Source: an uncultured Bacillaceae bacterium | Lineage (GTDB): Bacteria; Bacillota; Bacilli; Bacillales; Alkalibacillaceae | Assembly: GCA_937983065.1 (NCBI GenBank) | Contig: CALKAL010000053.1 | Span: 1 to 59,927 of the forward strand | Direction: 5' to 3' | Length of the DNA: 59,927 bases | Shown here: piece after piece, positions 8,640-17,607 of the stretch | Layout of the letters: each line of letters begins with the position of its first letter | Numbering within the stretch: position 1 is the stretch's first letter | The notes under the pieces: generated by a model | The model's input: only the letters and a program-made list of their open reading frames with translations | The model's database searches: none | Told to the model about the DNA's origin: nothing | Made by a program: the position numbers and the translations under genes

Positions 8640-9506
8640 TTATTGATTTAACATCTGATTCATTTTATTCATTTCTTCTTCGGTTAACGGTACTAAAGGA
8701 AGGCGCACGGTTCCAACAGTCACTCCCCGTTCGTTTAATGCCGACTTAACTGGGCTTGGCGATGGTGCCAAAAAGAGTGCATTCATTTTTGGTAACAGTT
8801 TTCGATGAATCGATGCCGCTTTTTGAATATCACCATTTTGAAACGCATCAATCATTTCTTTCATTTCAAGCCCGATAATATGAGAAGCGACCGAGACGAC
8901 TCCAGTTGCACCGACAGATAAAGCAGGTAACGTTAAGCCGTCATCTCCACTATAAAGGGTGAAATCATCATCCGTTCTTTCAATAATTTCACTCATCATG
9001 TCTAAATCTCCGGAAGCATCTTTAATCGAGACGATATTCGGTATTTTCGATAATTTTACCGTCGTATCTACCGACATATTAACGACAGATCGACCAGGTA
9101 TGTTATAGAGCATAATAGGTAGAAACGTCGATTCAGCAACGGCTTTAAAATGTTCGTATAAGCCGTCTTGATTCGGTTTATTATAATACGGCGCGACGAG
9201 TAAAATGCCGTCAACACCTATGTTCTCTACTTCTTTCGTTAATTCAATCGTTTCTTTTGTGTTGTTACTTCCCGTTCCCGCGATGACAGGCACTCGACCA
9301 TTTACAACGCTAACGACATGCTTATAAAGCGCTAATTTTTCTTCCGTTGTTAGAGTTGGAGATTCCCCCGTTGTCCCTCCAACGACAATCCCGTCTGTAC
9401 CGTTATTAAGTAAATGTTCGAGGAGTAATGAAGTCTTCTCTAAGTCTAATTCATTATGTTCGTCAAAAGGTGTTACCATTGCTGTTACTACTTTTCCGAA
9501 ATCCAA
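8640..9506 (-). CDS. dapA: 4-hydroxy-tetrahydrodipicolinate synthase
   Basis: This 288-residue TIM-barrel aldolase condenses pyruvate with aspartate semialdehyde, the first committed step to diaminopimelate, lysine and, in spores, dipicolinate. The Schiff-base Lys lies in IVSIKDASGD, the catalytic Tyr in MLYNIPGRS and the substrate-binding GGTTGESP near residue 43. The start is TTG: it gives the family N-terminus (MDFGKVVTAMVTPF) and AAAGGGG stands eight bases upstream, inside the end of dapG. It is the last gene of the dpa-asd-dapG-dapA cluster, whose product order matches the pathway. A terminator follows. Confidence 0.95.
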   Translation of the reverse strand: MDFGKVVTAMVTPFDEHNELDLEKTSLLLEHLLNNGTDGIVVGGTTGESPTLTTEEKLALYKHVVSVVNGRVPVIAGTGSNNTKETIELTKEVENIGVDGILLVAPYYNKPNQDGLYEHFKAVAESTFLPIMLYNIPGRSVVNMSVDTTVKLSKIPNIVSIKDASGDLDMMSEIIERTDDDFTLYSGDDGLTLPALSVGATGVVSVASHIIGLEMKEMIDAFQNGDIQKAASIHRKLLPKMNALFLAPSPSPVKSALNERGVTVGTVRLPLVPLTEEEMNKMNQMLNQ

Positions 9507-9509
9507 CGC

Positions 9510-10736
9510 TCAAACCCCTTTCTTAACTTTTTTAATAAATGTTTCATGAAGTGAGTTCACGGCAACATCTAAATCCTCTTCTTTTATTAATACCCATATC
9601 GTCGTATGACTATCAGATGATTGGAGAATTTGAATATTATGTTTTGCTAAGGCTGATACAATTTTTGAAACCACACCAGGTACACCTTGAATACCTGCGC
9701 CTACGGTTGATACTTTAGCACAGTTTTGAATAAAATCTAAATCATAATTTAAACGGTAAATAATGGCCTTCGTTTCTTCAAGCTTTGAATTAGGAACAGT
9801 AAAGGTAATACCTTCTGTAAATATATTGAAAAAGTCAACAGAAATGCCCGCTTCTGCTAATTCTTTAAACACTTTATCGTGAACAATGATTGGGTTTTCA
9901 TCGGCTTTTACTTTAATTTGAGTTAAGCCAGAAACGTGGGCAATGCCTGTAACGAGTCGATCATGAATCTTTATATCAATTGAGTTATCAACTTTTGATG
10001 TCACAAGGGTTCCCTCATCATTCGAATACGTTGACCTTACTCGTATCGGAATTTTCTCCTGCATCGCGATTTCAACGGCACGAGGATGAATCACTTTAGT
10101 CCCTTGATAAGCGAGGTGTACAATTTCGTTATATGTCATCACTTTTAACGTTTCTGCATCTTTAACAATGACTGGATCAGCCGTTTTAATTCCATTAACA
10201 TCTGTAAAAATATCGACGTATTTAGCATTTAATGCTGCCCCTAAGGCGACAGCTGATGTATCAGATCCCCCTCTTCCTAAAGTCGTTACATTCCCTTTTT
10301 CATCCGCACCTTGAAAACCAGCGACGACTAAGACATCATATTCCTTAAAATAATCTAAAAGTAACGTCGTATTCACTTTATTTATTCTTGCATTTGTATA
10401 ATCATTCGTCGTTAAAATACCCGCTTGAGCTCCAGATAACGCTGCAGATTTAATACCCGCCTCGTTCAATTCATTGACGAAAACGATAGAAGAAATGACT
10501 TCTCCACAAGACATGAGCATATCTATTTCTCTTTTTTGTAAATGAGTATTCGGATATTGAACGAGACTTAATAACGTGTCAGTCGCATACGGTTCGCCCA
10601 TTCGTCCCATCGCACTGACGACGACAACAACACGGAAGCCATCATTTACGGCTTGATTAACATGATTGAGTGCATGCTGTCTCGTCTTTCGGTCCTTCAC
10701 TGAAGTGCCGCCGAATTTTTGTATTACAACTTCCAT
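9510..10736 (-). CDS. dapG: Aspartate kinase I
   Basis: This 408-residue aspartokinase phosphorylates aspartate at the head of the lysine/DAP/threonine/methionine pathways. The N-terminus carries the kinase motif KFGGTSV (residues 7-13), with GRGGSDTSA further on; two C-terminal ACT domains (from about residue 265) give allosteric control. B. subtilis DapG in the same position is the DAP-inhibited isozyme, which I infer here from gene order. The ATG is preceded by AGAGGTGG. It sits between asd and dapA, three bases from dapA, so it is likely co-translated. Its isozyme class cannot be fixed by reading alone. Confidence 0.94.
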   Translation of the reverse strand: MEVVIQKFGGTSVKDRKTRQHALNHVNQAVNDGFRVVVVVSAMGRMGEPYATDTLLSLVQYPNTHLQKREIDMLMSCGEVISSIVFVNELNEAGIKSAALSGAQAGILTTNDYTNARINKVNTTLLLDYFKEYDVLVVAGFQGADEKGNVTTLGRGGSDTSAVALGAALNAKYVDIFTDVNGIKTADPVIVKDAETLKVMTYNEIVHLAYQGTKVIHPRAVEIAMQEKIPIRVRSTYSNDEGTLVTSKVDNSIDIKIHDRLVTGIAHVSGLTQIKVKADENPIIVHDKVFKELAEAGISVDFFNIFTEGITFTVPNSKLEETKAIIYRLNYDLDFIQNCAKVSTVGAGIQGVPGVVSKIVSALAKHNIQILQSSDSHTTIWVLIKEEDLDVAVNSLHETFIKKVKKGV

Positions 10737-10756
10737 AGTCCACCTCTAATTAGTCA

Positions 10757-11788
10757 TTATTCAGTTAAAGCTTTCACAATTTGCACTGAATTCCATGCAG
10801 CACCTTTTAATAAATTATCAGATACAATCCATAAATGAAATCCATTTTTAACGTCAAGATCTTTTCTAATTCTCCCGACGAAAACATCTGTTTTTCCTTC
10901 TGAACTTAACGGCGTCGGATAAATTTGCTGATCAATATCATCTTCAACGACAACGCCAGGTGCTTCGCTTAACAGCTGTTTCATTTCATCAATCGTTACA
11001 GATTCATCTTCAATTTCAACATAAACACTTTCTGCATGGGAATAAAAGAACGGTAAGCGAACACACGTAGCTGCCACTTTCAACTCTGGCATATGCATAA
11101 TTTTTTTCGTTTCATTAATCATTTTCATTTCTTCAAATGTGTAATGATTATCTTCAAAAACATCAATTTGAGGTAACGCGTTGAAGGCAATTGGATAATG
11201 TTTTGCATCCGATTTTACAGGTAAAATGCGTGCTTCAACATCCTCACCCTTTAGCATCGCCTTCGATTGGTCTTTAAGCTCTTGGACAGCTTCATTTCCA
11301 GATCCCGATACAGATTGATACGTTGATACGATGACACGTTTTAGTCCGTATTTTTGTCGGATTGGTTCTAAAGCTACGACCATTTGAATTGTCGAGCAAT
11401 TTGGATTAGCAATGATTCCGTTATGATTTTTTAAATCGTCCTTATTTACTTCAGGGACGACTAATGGAACACCATCCTCCATTCTAAAGGCACTCGTATT
11501 ATCAACGATGACAGTACCTCGTTTAACAGCTTCTTCTGCCAGTTTTTTTGAAATTGATCCACCAGCAGAAAATATCGCAATATCAATATTTTCAAACGCC
11601 TCAGCTGTCGCCTCAACGATTTCTACTTCTTTATTTTGAAATGTTATCCGTTTTCCTGCTGACCGTCTAGAGGCCATAGGTACAAAACGATTTATGGGGA
11701 GATTTTCTTTTTCCAACATAGCAACAATTTTTTGCCCAACAGCGCCAGTTACTCCAACGACAGCTAAATTTATTTCTTGATTAACCAT
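10757..11788 (-). CDS. asd: Aspartate-semialdehyde dehydrogenase
   Basis: This 343-residue NADPH-dependent enzyme reduces aspartyl phosphate to aspartate semialdehyde, the substrate of DapA. The dinucleotide fold begins with VGVTGAVGQ (residues 11-19), and the acyl-enzyme Cys is in NPNCSTIQ near residue 130. The C-terminal part holds the conserved R-x-PFFYSH region. The ATG follows AAAGGATCG at normal spacing. The gene lies directly upstream of dapG. A weak sigma-A-like promoter between dpaB and asd would let the vegetative pathway run independently of the sporulation-specific dpa genes. Confidence 0.95.
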   Translation of the reverse strand: MVNQEINLAVVGVTGAVGQKIVAMLEKENLPINRFVPMASRRSAGKRITFQNKEVEIVEATAEAFENIDIAIFSAGGSISKKLAEEAVKRGTVIVDNTSAFRMEDGVPLVVPEVNKDDLKNHNGIIANPNCSTIQMVVALEPIRQKYGLKRVIVSTYQSVSGSGNEAVQELKDQSKAMLKGEDVEARILPVKSDAKHYPIAFNALPQIDVFEDNHYTFEEMKMINETKKIMHMPELKVAATCVRLPFFYSHAESVYVEIEDESVTIDEMKQLLSEAPGVVVEDDIDQQIYPTPLSSEGKTDVFVGRIRKDLDVKNGFHLWIVSDNLLKGAAWNSVQIVKALTE

Positions 11789-11828
11789 TTATAATCGATC
11801 CTTTCAATCTAATCATCTACCCCATTTT

Positions 11829-11858
11829 ATCATATTTTAGTAAAGATTATTTAGCTAA
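11829..11858 (-). promoter_or_regulatory. Candidate vegetative promoter for asd-dapG-dapA
   Basis: On the minus strand TTAGCT (-35) and TATGAT (-10) are separated by 18 bases, with the -35 overlapping the dpaB stop codon. The -10 is good and the -35 poor. A separate promoter is expected, because asd and dapG are needed in growing cells while dpaAB are sporulation genes. Confidence 0.3.
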
Positions 11859-12445
11859 ATATTGTATGGTCTTAATAAAGGCTGAAGTTGATTCCCTTTT
11901 AACGCTTCATCCACTGTTTCACTTAATAAGTCCATATGGGCAACGAGGGATGTTTCTTTTTTGTACGGATCATCTTGACCAAATGGAACAAAATAAACAT
12001 ATTTTGCTGCTAAAAGCTTAGCAAGGTTCATACCATTCAAACCTAATGCATCGTTTGTAGAAATAGCTAAAATGACTGGATTTCGATTACGTAACGTCGC
12101 TTTGGCCGCCATTAATACTGGGGAATCTGTCAAACCATTCGCAAATTTACTTAATGATGCCCCGGTCATTGGAGCAATCACCATTGCATCGAGCGGTTCT
12201 TTCGGGCCAAGGGGTTCTGCTTCTGGAATCGATGAAATAATTTCTTTCTGTGTTATATCTTTAATCCGCTCCATATGTTCCCATGCTTCCCCGAATTTTG
12301 TATCGGTACTTCTCACGGTATAAGAGACGATTGGAACAACATTTGCACCTAATTCCATTAATCGTTGCATTTGTGGAAATGTTTCATCATACGTACAATG
12401 GGAGCCTGTTAAACCAAACCCAATTCGCTTTCCGTTCAAGTCCAT
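11855..12445 (-). CDS. dpaB: Dipicolinate synthase subunit B
   Basis: This 196-residue flavoprotein-fold protein (SpoVFB family) forms dipicolinate synthase with DpaA in the mother cell. The enzyme converts the dihydrodipicolinate-stage product of DapA to dipicolinic acid, the calcium-chelating spore core solute. The N-terminal IGFGLTGSHC and central PMTGASLSKFANG match the flavin-mononucleotide-binding pattern of this family. AGGGAGGAGAT precedes the ATG. Only 14 bases separate it from dpaA, so they form one unit. Its presence indicates a true endospore former. Confidence 0.93.
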   Translation of the reverse strand: MDLNGKRIGFGLTGSHCTYDETFPQMQRLMELGANVVPIVSYTVRSTDTKFGEAWEHMERIKDITQKEIISSIPEAEPLGPKEPLDAMVIAPMTGASLSKFANGLTDSPVLMAAKATLRNRNPVILAISTNDALGLNGMNLAKLLAAKYVYFVPFGQDDPYKKETSLVAHMDLLSETVDEALKGNQLQPLLRPYNI

Positions 12446-12459
12446 CGTAAATCTCCTCC

Positions 12460-13335
12460 CTATTCTTTTTCAGTCATAATATTACGAATGACACCTGCTA
12501 AAATTTTCCCTGCAGTAATCGGGGCGACTAATCCAGGTAAACTTGGGGCAAGGATCGCTTTTATACCGCGTTTTTTTGCAAATCGAAAATCAACACCACC
12601 TGGTTTCGATGCGATATCAATAATTAAACTATCTTTAGGTAATTGACTTATGATTGCTGGTGTGACGACGAGCTTCGGAATCGTATTAATTAAAATGTCA
12701 CAATCTTTAACGGCATCATTCAATTCATCCTGCTTCACTGGCTTAGCATGATATTCAAAAATTCGTGATAAATCGATGTCATCCCTTGCATAGACAGACA
12801 CATTTGCATTCATTCCTTTAAATACTTGAACTAACGTTTTTCCAACTCTTCCAAAGCCTAAAATTGTAACATTCGCATCATGAATCGTAAAATCAGTATG
12901 TTGAATGGCAAACATAAGTGTTCCTTCTGCCGTTGGAATCGAATTATAAATCGCTACATCGTCTCGATCAAATAGAGGGATAATTTTCGATTGTACTCTG
13001 TTCATTTCTTTTAAAAATGGCGTCATAATACCAGTAAAAATAAAACATTCATCCTTCAATGAATGAAACCATTCTTTGCTTACTTGAGGGGAATGATCCG
13101 AGAAATAACTTTCTGCATAGCCATCTTGATCTAGTCCAGTTACTGGTAAGACAATTGCATCGAGCCTTTCAGTTGGAACATCATTTATATTCGTTAAGTG
13201 AACGTCGATTAAATCCTCTTCATTATCGTCAAAACCGATTGCATAAACCGTTGCATCTAAGTCTACAAATTGACGCATTAATTCAACGTATCTTGCATCT
13301 CCTCCTAAAACTAATAGCGATTTTCCCGTTAGCAT
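12460..13335 (-). CDS. dpaA: Dipicolinate synthase subunit A
   Basis: This 291-residue protein is the SpoVFA-type oxidoreductase subunit of dipicolinate synthase. The N-terminal domain (GGDARYVELMRQF near residue 12) is followed by an NAD(P)-binding Rossmann fold with VTILGFGRVGKT near residue 154. AAAGGAG precedes the ATG at a good distance. It heads the dpaA-dpaB-asd-dapG-dapA cluster. Upstream there is a plausible sigma-K-type promoter, which fits mother-cell expression during late sporulation. Confidence 0.93.
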   Translation of the reverse strand: MLTGKSLLVLGGDARYVELMRQFVDLDATVYAIGFDDNEEDLIDVHLTNINDVPTERLDAIVLPVTGLDQDGYAESYFSDHSPQVSKEWFHSLKDECFIFTGIMTPFLKEMNRVQSKIIPLFDRDDVAIYNSIPTAEGTLMFAIQHTDFTIHDANVTILGFGRVGKTLVQVFKGMNANVSVYARDDIDLSRIFEYHAKPVKQDELNDAVKDCDILINTIPKLVVTPAIISQLPKDSLIIDIASKPGGVDFRFAKKRGIKAILAPSLPGLVAPITAGKILAGVIRNIMTEKE

Positions 13336-13373
13336 AATAATCTCCTTTCACTCTTTCATTCGTTCGCCCAATA

Positions 13374-13402
13374 TATTTGTATGTAAATCCGTTAAAAAAG
13401 TG
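13374..13402 (-). promoter_or_regulatory. Candidate sigma-K promoter for dpaAB
   Basis: The minus strand has AC, 16 bases, then CATACAAATA. The sigma-K consensus as I know it is AC, 16-17 bases, CATAnnnTA; the match here is one base out of register at the end. It lies about 40-65 bases upstream of dpaA and directly after the ymxH terminator. B. subtilis spoVF is sigma-K dependent, which supports the reading. Confidence 0.35.
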
Positions 13403-13439
13403 AAAAACTGACTCAAAATTATTTTTTGAGTCAGTTTTT
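13403..13439 (-). terminator. Terminator overlapping the ymxH stop codon
   Basis: Arms AAAAACTGACTCAAAA and TTTTGAGTCAGTTTTT make a 16-bp stem with a short loop, followed on the minus strand by TTTTTCACTTTTTT. The last sense codons and the TGA of ymxH lie inside the upstream arm, so a ribosome terminating there would cover the hairpin as it forms. Confidence 0.8.
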
Positions 13440-13679
13440 AAAAGTGTCTGGATTGACAATAATCATATCTTCTCCGATGACATCGATATCGGACCATTTT
13501 ATTTTTCCTTGAACCTCATTATTCTTTTTAAATCCTAGCATCGTAAAATCTTGAATAATAATATGTTCAATTTTCCCAGTCTCTGGATTAATCTCTAAAT
13601 CTGTATGACCGAGTATGCCTAGTCTTTCTCCCCTTCTTGCATCAATTAGCTCTTTACCTGATAATTCTTTATACCTCAT
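13431..13679 (-). CDS. ymxH: YlmC/YmxH family sporulation-associated protein
   Basis: This 82-residue protein is a PRC-barrel-like small protein of the YlmC/YmxH family, common between the M16 peptidase gene and spoVFA in spore formers. The family core (ELSGKELIDARRGERLG, then LEINPETGKIEHI) is intact. It has no signal peptide or membrane span. A very good AAGGAGGT stands upstream of the ATG. It is probably co-transcribed with mlpA and ends in its own terminator. The molecular role is unknown; the sporulation link rests on distribution and neighbours. Confidence 0.85.
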   Translation of the reverse strand: MRYKELSGKELIDARRGERLGILGHTDLEINPETGKIEHIIIQDFTMLGFKKNNEVQGKIKWSDIDVIGEDMIIVNPDTFKN

Positions 13680-13708
13680 TATGACCTCCTTAAAGCGTTC
13701 TTACTCAA

Positions 13709-14929
13709 TTATACGCCTTCAGGAAGAATTAATGCTTTAGCTGGATCACTATTTAAAATATGACGACTGACTTCTTTAATGCTTGAATGATCCACGCTTT
13801 CAATTTTACGTATTAAATCTTGTAAGCTGTTATGGGGTTGATTTAACAACTCATTTCGCCCATTTCGATGCATACGACTATTCGGGTTTTCTAGACCTAA
13901 AACGAGTTGGCCTTTAATTTGTTGTATTGAATTGTTTAACTCTTTATCTGAAATACCGTGTTCTTTAATATCTTTAACAATTTTGATTATTGCTTCATGC
14001 ATATTTCCGATTTGATGTGGCGATGTTGCCCCATAAATCGTAAGCAAGCCGTTATCTCGAAAAGCATTATGAAAGGAGAAAATGGAATACGTTAACCCTA
14101 ACTCTTCACGAATCGTTTGGAATAATCGAGAGCTCATACTTCCCCCTAAAACATTATTAAACACTAAAAGGGGATACATATCTTCATGTCCAATTGGTAA
14201 CCCTCGGTAGGCTAAAGTTAAATGAGCTTGCTGGGTTTCTTTTATCTTTTTAACTTCATCCTGGTTAAAGAAAGCAAACAGTTCATCTTCCGTAGAATGT
14301 TTACTTTTTAATTGTGAAAAAGTATTTTTAATATGTTCCATTAACCCTTCTTGAATATTTCCAGCAATAGATATAACAATCCTATCTGGTGTGTAAAATT
14401 GATCGATATATTTTAAAATATCGTCTCGTGTAATTTCTTTCAATGATCCCTCTGTTCCTAAAATCGGTGTTTTTAATGGGTGATTTTCAAAGGATGTTTG
14501 ATGTAAATAATCAAAAATAATATCATCAGGAGTATCCTCTGTCATTAAAATTTCTTCTAAGACGACTTTTTTCTCTCGTTCAAGCTCAACCTCATCAAAG
14601 TTTGAATGAAAAAACATATCAGATAATATATCGAAAGCATAAATTGCATGTTGATCCATCACTCGAGCATAAATACATGTATATTCCTTTGACGTAAAAG
14701 CATTTGTCTCTCCACCGATCATATCGAAGGATTCGGCAATTTGTTTTGCAGTTTTTGTTTTCGTTCCTTTGAAGAACATATGCTCAATTAAGTGGGAGAT
14801 CCCTTCTAATTTTTCATTTTCATTACGGGAACCAGATAAAATCCATATCCCCATTGATACGGAATTAACATGTTCAACATGCTCTTCTACAATTCTTACT
14901 CCGTTATTTAAAAAATGTTGCTTAACCAT
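13709..14929 (-). CDS. mlpA: M16 family zinc peptidase (MlpA/YmxG)
   Basis: This 406-residue pitrilysin/mitochondrial-processing-peptidase-like protein has the inverted zinc motif HLIEH (in ISHLIEHMFFKGT, near residue 50) and the downstream Glu region ETNAFTSKEYTC, so the active site is complete. The N-terminus (MVKQHFLNNGVRIV) is set by the ATG at 14929 with GGAGAAAT upstream; a further ten in-frame codons lack a ribosome site. The C-terminal half is the inactive paired domain of the family. It follows pnp after a terminator. The B. subtilis homologue is called MlpA/YmxG; the substrate is not evident here. Confidence 0.88.
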   Translation of the reverse strand: MVKQHFLNNGVRIVEEHVEHVNSVSMGIWILSGSRNENEKLEGISHLIEHMFFKGTKTKTAKQIAESFDMIGGETNAFTSKEYTCIYARVMDQHAIYAFDILSDMFFHSNFDEVELEREKKVVLEEILMTEDTPDDIIFDYLHQTSFENHPLKTPILGTEGSLKEITRDDILKYIDQFYTPDRIVISIAGNIQEGLMEHIKNTFSQLKSKHSTEDELFAFFNQDEVKKIKETQQAHLTLAYRGLPIGHEDMYPLLVFNNVLGGSMSSRLFQTIREELGLTYSIFSFHNAFRDNGLLTIYGATSPHQIGNMHEAIIKIVKDIKEHGISDKELNNSIQQIKGQLVLGLENPNSRMHRNGRNELLNQPHNSLQDLIRKIESVDHSSIKEVSRHILNSDPAKALILPEGV

Positions 14930-14982
14930 GACGATTTCTCCTCTTTCTATAGCCCTCAAATATGTCTCTATTTTTTATCATT

Positions 14983-15006
14983 AAAAAAAGCTGGTATAAC
15001 CAGCTC
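14983..15006 (-). terminator. Rho-independent terminator after pnp
   Basis: Arms AGCTGGT at 14989-14995 and ACCAGCT at 14999-15005, with a three-base loop, are followed on the minus strand by a run of seven T. It lies within ten bases of the pnp stop. Confidence 0.85.
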
Positions 15007-15014
15007 ATTCAAAA

Positions 15015-17129
15015 CTATTTCGTCTCTTCTTGTTGCTGCTGTTCCCTTAAAGCTGCCTTTCTCGATAAGTTTACTCGACCTTGTTGATCGATTTCTTTCA
15101 CTTTGACGAGCATTTCATCACCTATTTTTACGATGTCAGAAACATTTTTTACATGTTTTTCATCGAGTTCGCTTATATGGACTAAACCATCTTTACCACT
15201 AAACAATTCAACAAAGGCACCGAACTTTTCAATTCGCTTAACTTTACCTAAGTAAATTTGTCCGACTTCAACTTCCCGAACGAGGTCTTCGATAATTTTC
15301 TTCGCTTTGTCGATTTGTTCACGGTTAGGAGATGAAATATAAATTGTTCCATCTTGCTCAATATCGATTTTCACATCAGTTTCTTCAATAATTTTATTTA
15401 TTTGCTTACCACTCGGTCCGATAACATCCCGGATTTTATCAGGATTAATCGAAAGCATTTCAATTTTTGGTGCGTATGGAGATAATTCTTCTTTTGGTTG
15501 ATTAATCGTATTTAACATATGGTTTAAAATTTCCATCCGCCCAATTTTCGCTTGGGATAGGGCTTCTTCTAATATGTCTTTCGAAAGGCCATCAACTTTT
15601 ATATCCATTTGTAAGGCGGTAATTCCTTTATTCGTTCCAGCTACTTTGAAATCCATATCTCCTAAAGCGTCTTCCATTCCTTGAATATCGGATAAAATCG
15701 TGTAGTTTTCGTTTTCTTTTACTAATCCCATTGCAATTCCAGCTACTGGTGCTTTAATCGGAACTCCTGCATCCATCATTGCCATCGTTCCAGCACAAAT
15801 ACTTGCTTGTGATGATGATCCATTTGATTCTAAAACTTCCGAAACAACGCGAATCGTATAAGGGAATTCTTTCTCATCAGGAATGATAGGCTCTAAAGCT
15901 TTTTCTCCTAAAGCTCCGTGACCAATTTCCCGACGTCCAGGACCTCTAATTGGACCAGTTTCACCGACGCTAAATTGAGGGAAGTTATAATGGTGCATGA
16001 ACCGTTTTTCTTCCTCTAAATCTAAGCCGTCTAACACTTGGACATCACCTAAAGCACCTAATGTACAAACACTTAAAGCTTGGGTCTGTCCACGGGTAAA
16101 TAAGGCTGAGCCATGCGTGCGAGGTAATACACTTACTCGTGAAGAGAGTGGTCTAATTTCGTCAATTTTTCTGCCATCAGGTCTTATTTTCTCTTCAGTA
16201 ATAAGGCGTCTTACTTCATTTTTCACAATAGCATCGAGTACTGCCTTCACTTGTGAAATAACTTCACTTTCTGCTTCTTCTTCTTCAAAAACAGATAAAA
16301 TTTCTTCTTTCACATCATCAATCGCTTGTTCCCGTGTTAATTTATCAACCGTTTGAATCGCACCTAATAGCTTGTCCTTCGCCATTTCCGTCACACGTTG
16401 TTCGATATCTACTGACGGAATAAATAGCGTAATATCCCTTTTTTCTTTACCAACTTCTTTAACAATCGTCTCTTGGAATTCAACGAGTCGTTTTATTTCT
16501 TCATGGGCAAACATAATTGCTTCTAACATGACATCTTCACTAACTTCACTAGCACTCGCTTCTACCATGTTAATAGCATCCTTCGTCCCTGCTACTGTTA
16601 AATGAAGATCACTTAAATGGGATTGTTCTACGGTTGGATTCATAACAAATTCGCCGTCAATTCTTCCAATATGAACTCCGGCAATCGGGCCATCAAACGG
16701 AATATCTGATATGCTTAATGCTAATGAAGAACCAATCATAGCGGCAATATCTGAAGGGCAATCTTGATCAACACTTAAAACGGTACTAATAACTTGTACT
16801 TCATTTCGAAATCCATCAGGAAATAATGGGCGAATCGGACGGTCAATTAAACGAGAATTTAAGACAGCCGTATCACTAGGCTTTCCTTCCCGCTTTATAA
16901 AACCTCCAGGAATTTTTCCGACCGCATATAATCTTTCCTCATAATTAATTGTAAGTGGGAAAAATGGTAGGTCTTTCGGTTCTTTTGAAGCAGTTGCGGC
17001 AACTAATACAGACGTATCACCATATCTGACCATCAACGCTCCATTTGCTTGTTTAGCCACTTCACCAATTTCAAAGGTTAATTTTCGTCCAGCTAAATCA
17101 ATTGAATAAGATTTCATATTATTAGACAT
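15015..17129 (-). CDS. pnp: Polyribonucleotide nucleotidyltransferase (PNPase)
   Basis: This 704-residue phosphorolytic 3'-to-5' exoribonuclease degrades mRNA, releasing nucleoside diphosphates, and works with the degradosome partners. Two RNase PH-like domains surround a helical linker; the second contains the conserved FSVGETGPIRGPGRREIGHG region. A KH domain (about 555-615, with VIGPSGKQINKIIEE) and an S1 domain (about 620-690, GAFVELFSGKDGLVHISEL) bind RNA at the C-terminus. GAGGAG precedes the ATG. The Gln/Glu-rich last residues are a short tail. It follows rpsO, as in most bacteria, but with a terminator between. Confidence 0.97.
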   Translation of the reverse strand: MSNNMKSYSIDLAGRKLTFEIGEVAKQANGALMVRYGDTSVLVAATASKEPKDLPFFPLTINYEERLYAVGKIPGGFIKREGKPSDTAVLNSRLIDRPIRPLFPDGFRNEVQVISTVLSVDQDCPSDIAAMIGSSLALSISDIPFDGPIAGVHIGRIDGEFVMNPTVEQSHLSDLHLTVAGTKDAINMVEASASEVSEDVMLEAIMFAHEEIKRLVEFQETIVKEVGKEKRDITLFIPSVDIEQRVTEMAKDKLLGAIQTVDKLTREQAIDDVKEEILSVFEEEEAESEVISQVKAVLDAIVKNEVRRLITEEKIRPDGRKIDEIRPLSSRVSVLPRTHGSALFTRGQTQALSVCTLGALGDVQVLDGLDLEEEKRFMHHYNFPQFSVGETGPIRGPGRREIGHGALGEKALEPIIPDEKEFPYTIRVVSEVLESNGSSSQASICAGTMAMMDAGVPIKAPVAGIAMGLVKENENYTILSDIQGMEDALGDMDFKVAGTNKGITALQMDIKVDGLSKDILEEALSQAKIGRMEILNHMLNTINQPKEELSPYAPKIEMLSINPDKIRDVIGPSGKQINKIIEETDVKIDIEQDGTIYISSPNREQIDKAKKIIEDLVREVEVGQIYLGKVKRIEKFGAFVELFSGKDGLVHISELDEKHVKNVSDIVKIGDEMLVKVKEIDQQGRVNLSRKAALREQQQQEETK

Positions 17130-17205
17130 ATATTACAAAACTCCTCTCGATATCAATCAAATCAAATAAAATCTATATTAAATATATCATATCATTGTTT
17201 TAAAA

Positions 17206-17238
17206 ACGTAAAGAAAAAGCGGGTCATCCCCGCTTTTT
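17206..17238 (-). terminator. Rho-independent terminator after rpsO
   Basis: Arms AAAAAGCGGG at 17214-17223 and CCCGCTTTTT at 17229-17238 form a GC-rich stem whose minus-strand 3' side runs into TTTTTCTTT. It lies between rpsO and pnp, so pnp depends on read-through or its own promoter. Confidence 0.85.
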
Positions 17239-17246
17239 CTTCTGCC

Positions 17247-17516
17247 TTATCTACGTAGTCCTAATTTGCCGATTAATTCACGATAACGTTGAACATCTTT
17301 ATTACGTAAATACGTTAGTAAATTACGACGTTTACCAACCATTTTCATTAAGCCACGACGTGAATGGTGGTCTTTTTTGTGTGTACGTAAATGTTCGTTT
17401 AATGTTTGAATTTGCTCCGTTAGGATAGCGACTTGAACTTCAGGAGAACCCGTGTCATTGTCATGGGTTTTGAATTCATTAATAATTTCATTTTTACGAT
17501 CTTGTGAAATAGCCAT
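17247..17516 (-). CDS. rpsO: 30S ribosomal protein S15
   Basis: This 89-residue protein is the full-length S15, a primary binder of the 16S rRNA three-way junction in the 30S platform. The family stretches DTGSPEVQVAIL and HSRRGLMKMVGKRRNLLTYL are intact. GGAGGTGAAAAAGG directly upstream of the ATG is one of the strongest ribosome sites in the window. It is a single-gene unit with its own promoter and terminator, and the leader has a stem-loop that may be the S15 feedback site. Confidence 0.97.
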   Translation of the reverse strand: MAISQDRKNEIINEFKTHDNDTGSPEVQVAILTEQIQTLNEHLRTHKKDHHSRRGLMKMVGKRRNLLTYLRNKDVQRYRELIGKLGLRR

Positions 17517-17539
17517 CCTTTTTCACCTCCATTTTTTAT

Positions 17540-17592
17540 ATCCCCTTAATCCGAGCATTCGTCGGTGAGTTCGAAACGCCAAGAAAAAGGTT
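17540..17592 (-). ncRNA. Candidate S15-responsive leader of rpsO
   Basis: In the mRNA sense this leader has CCGA, a seven-base loop and TCGG, preceded by the self-complementary GTTTCGAAC, within about 75 bases of the start codon. S15 represses its own mRNA in several bacteria, including Geobacillus, by binding structured leaders that imitate 16S rRNA. The match here is by position and simple stems only, so it is tentative. Confidence 0.4.
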
Positions 17593-17607
17593 ATTAAATA
17601 CAATATT

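Noticed and set aside
17130..17213. Promoter for pnp
   Set aside because: Several TATGAT-like -10 boxes occur in this A/T-rich gap, but none has a -35 at an acceptable distance that stands out from chance.
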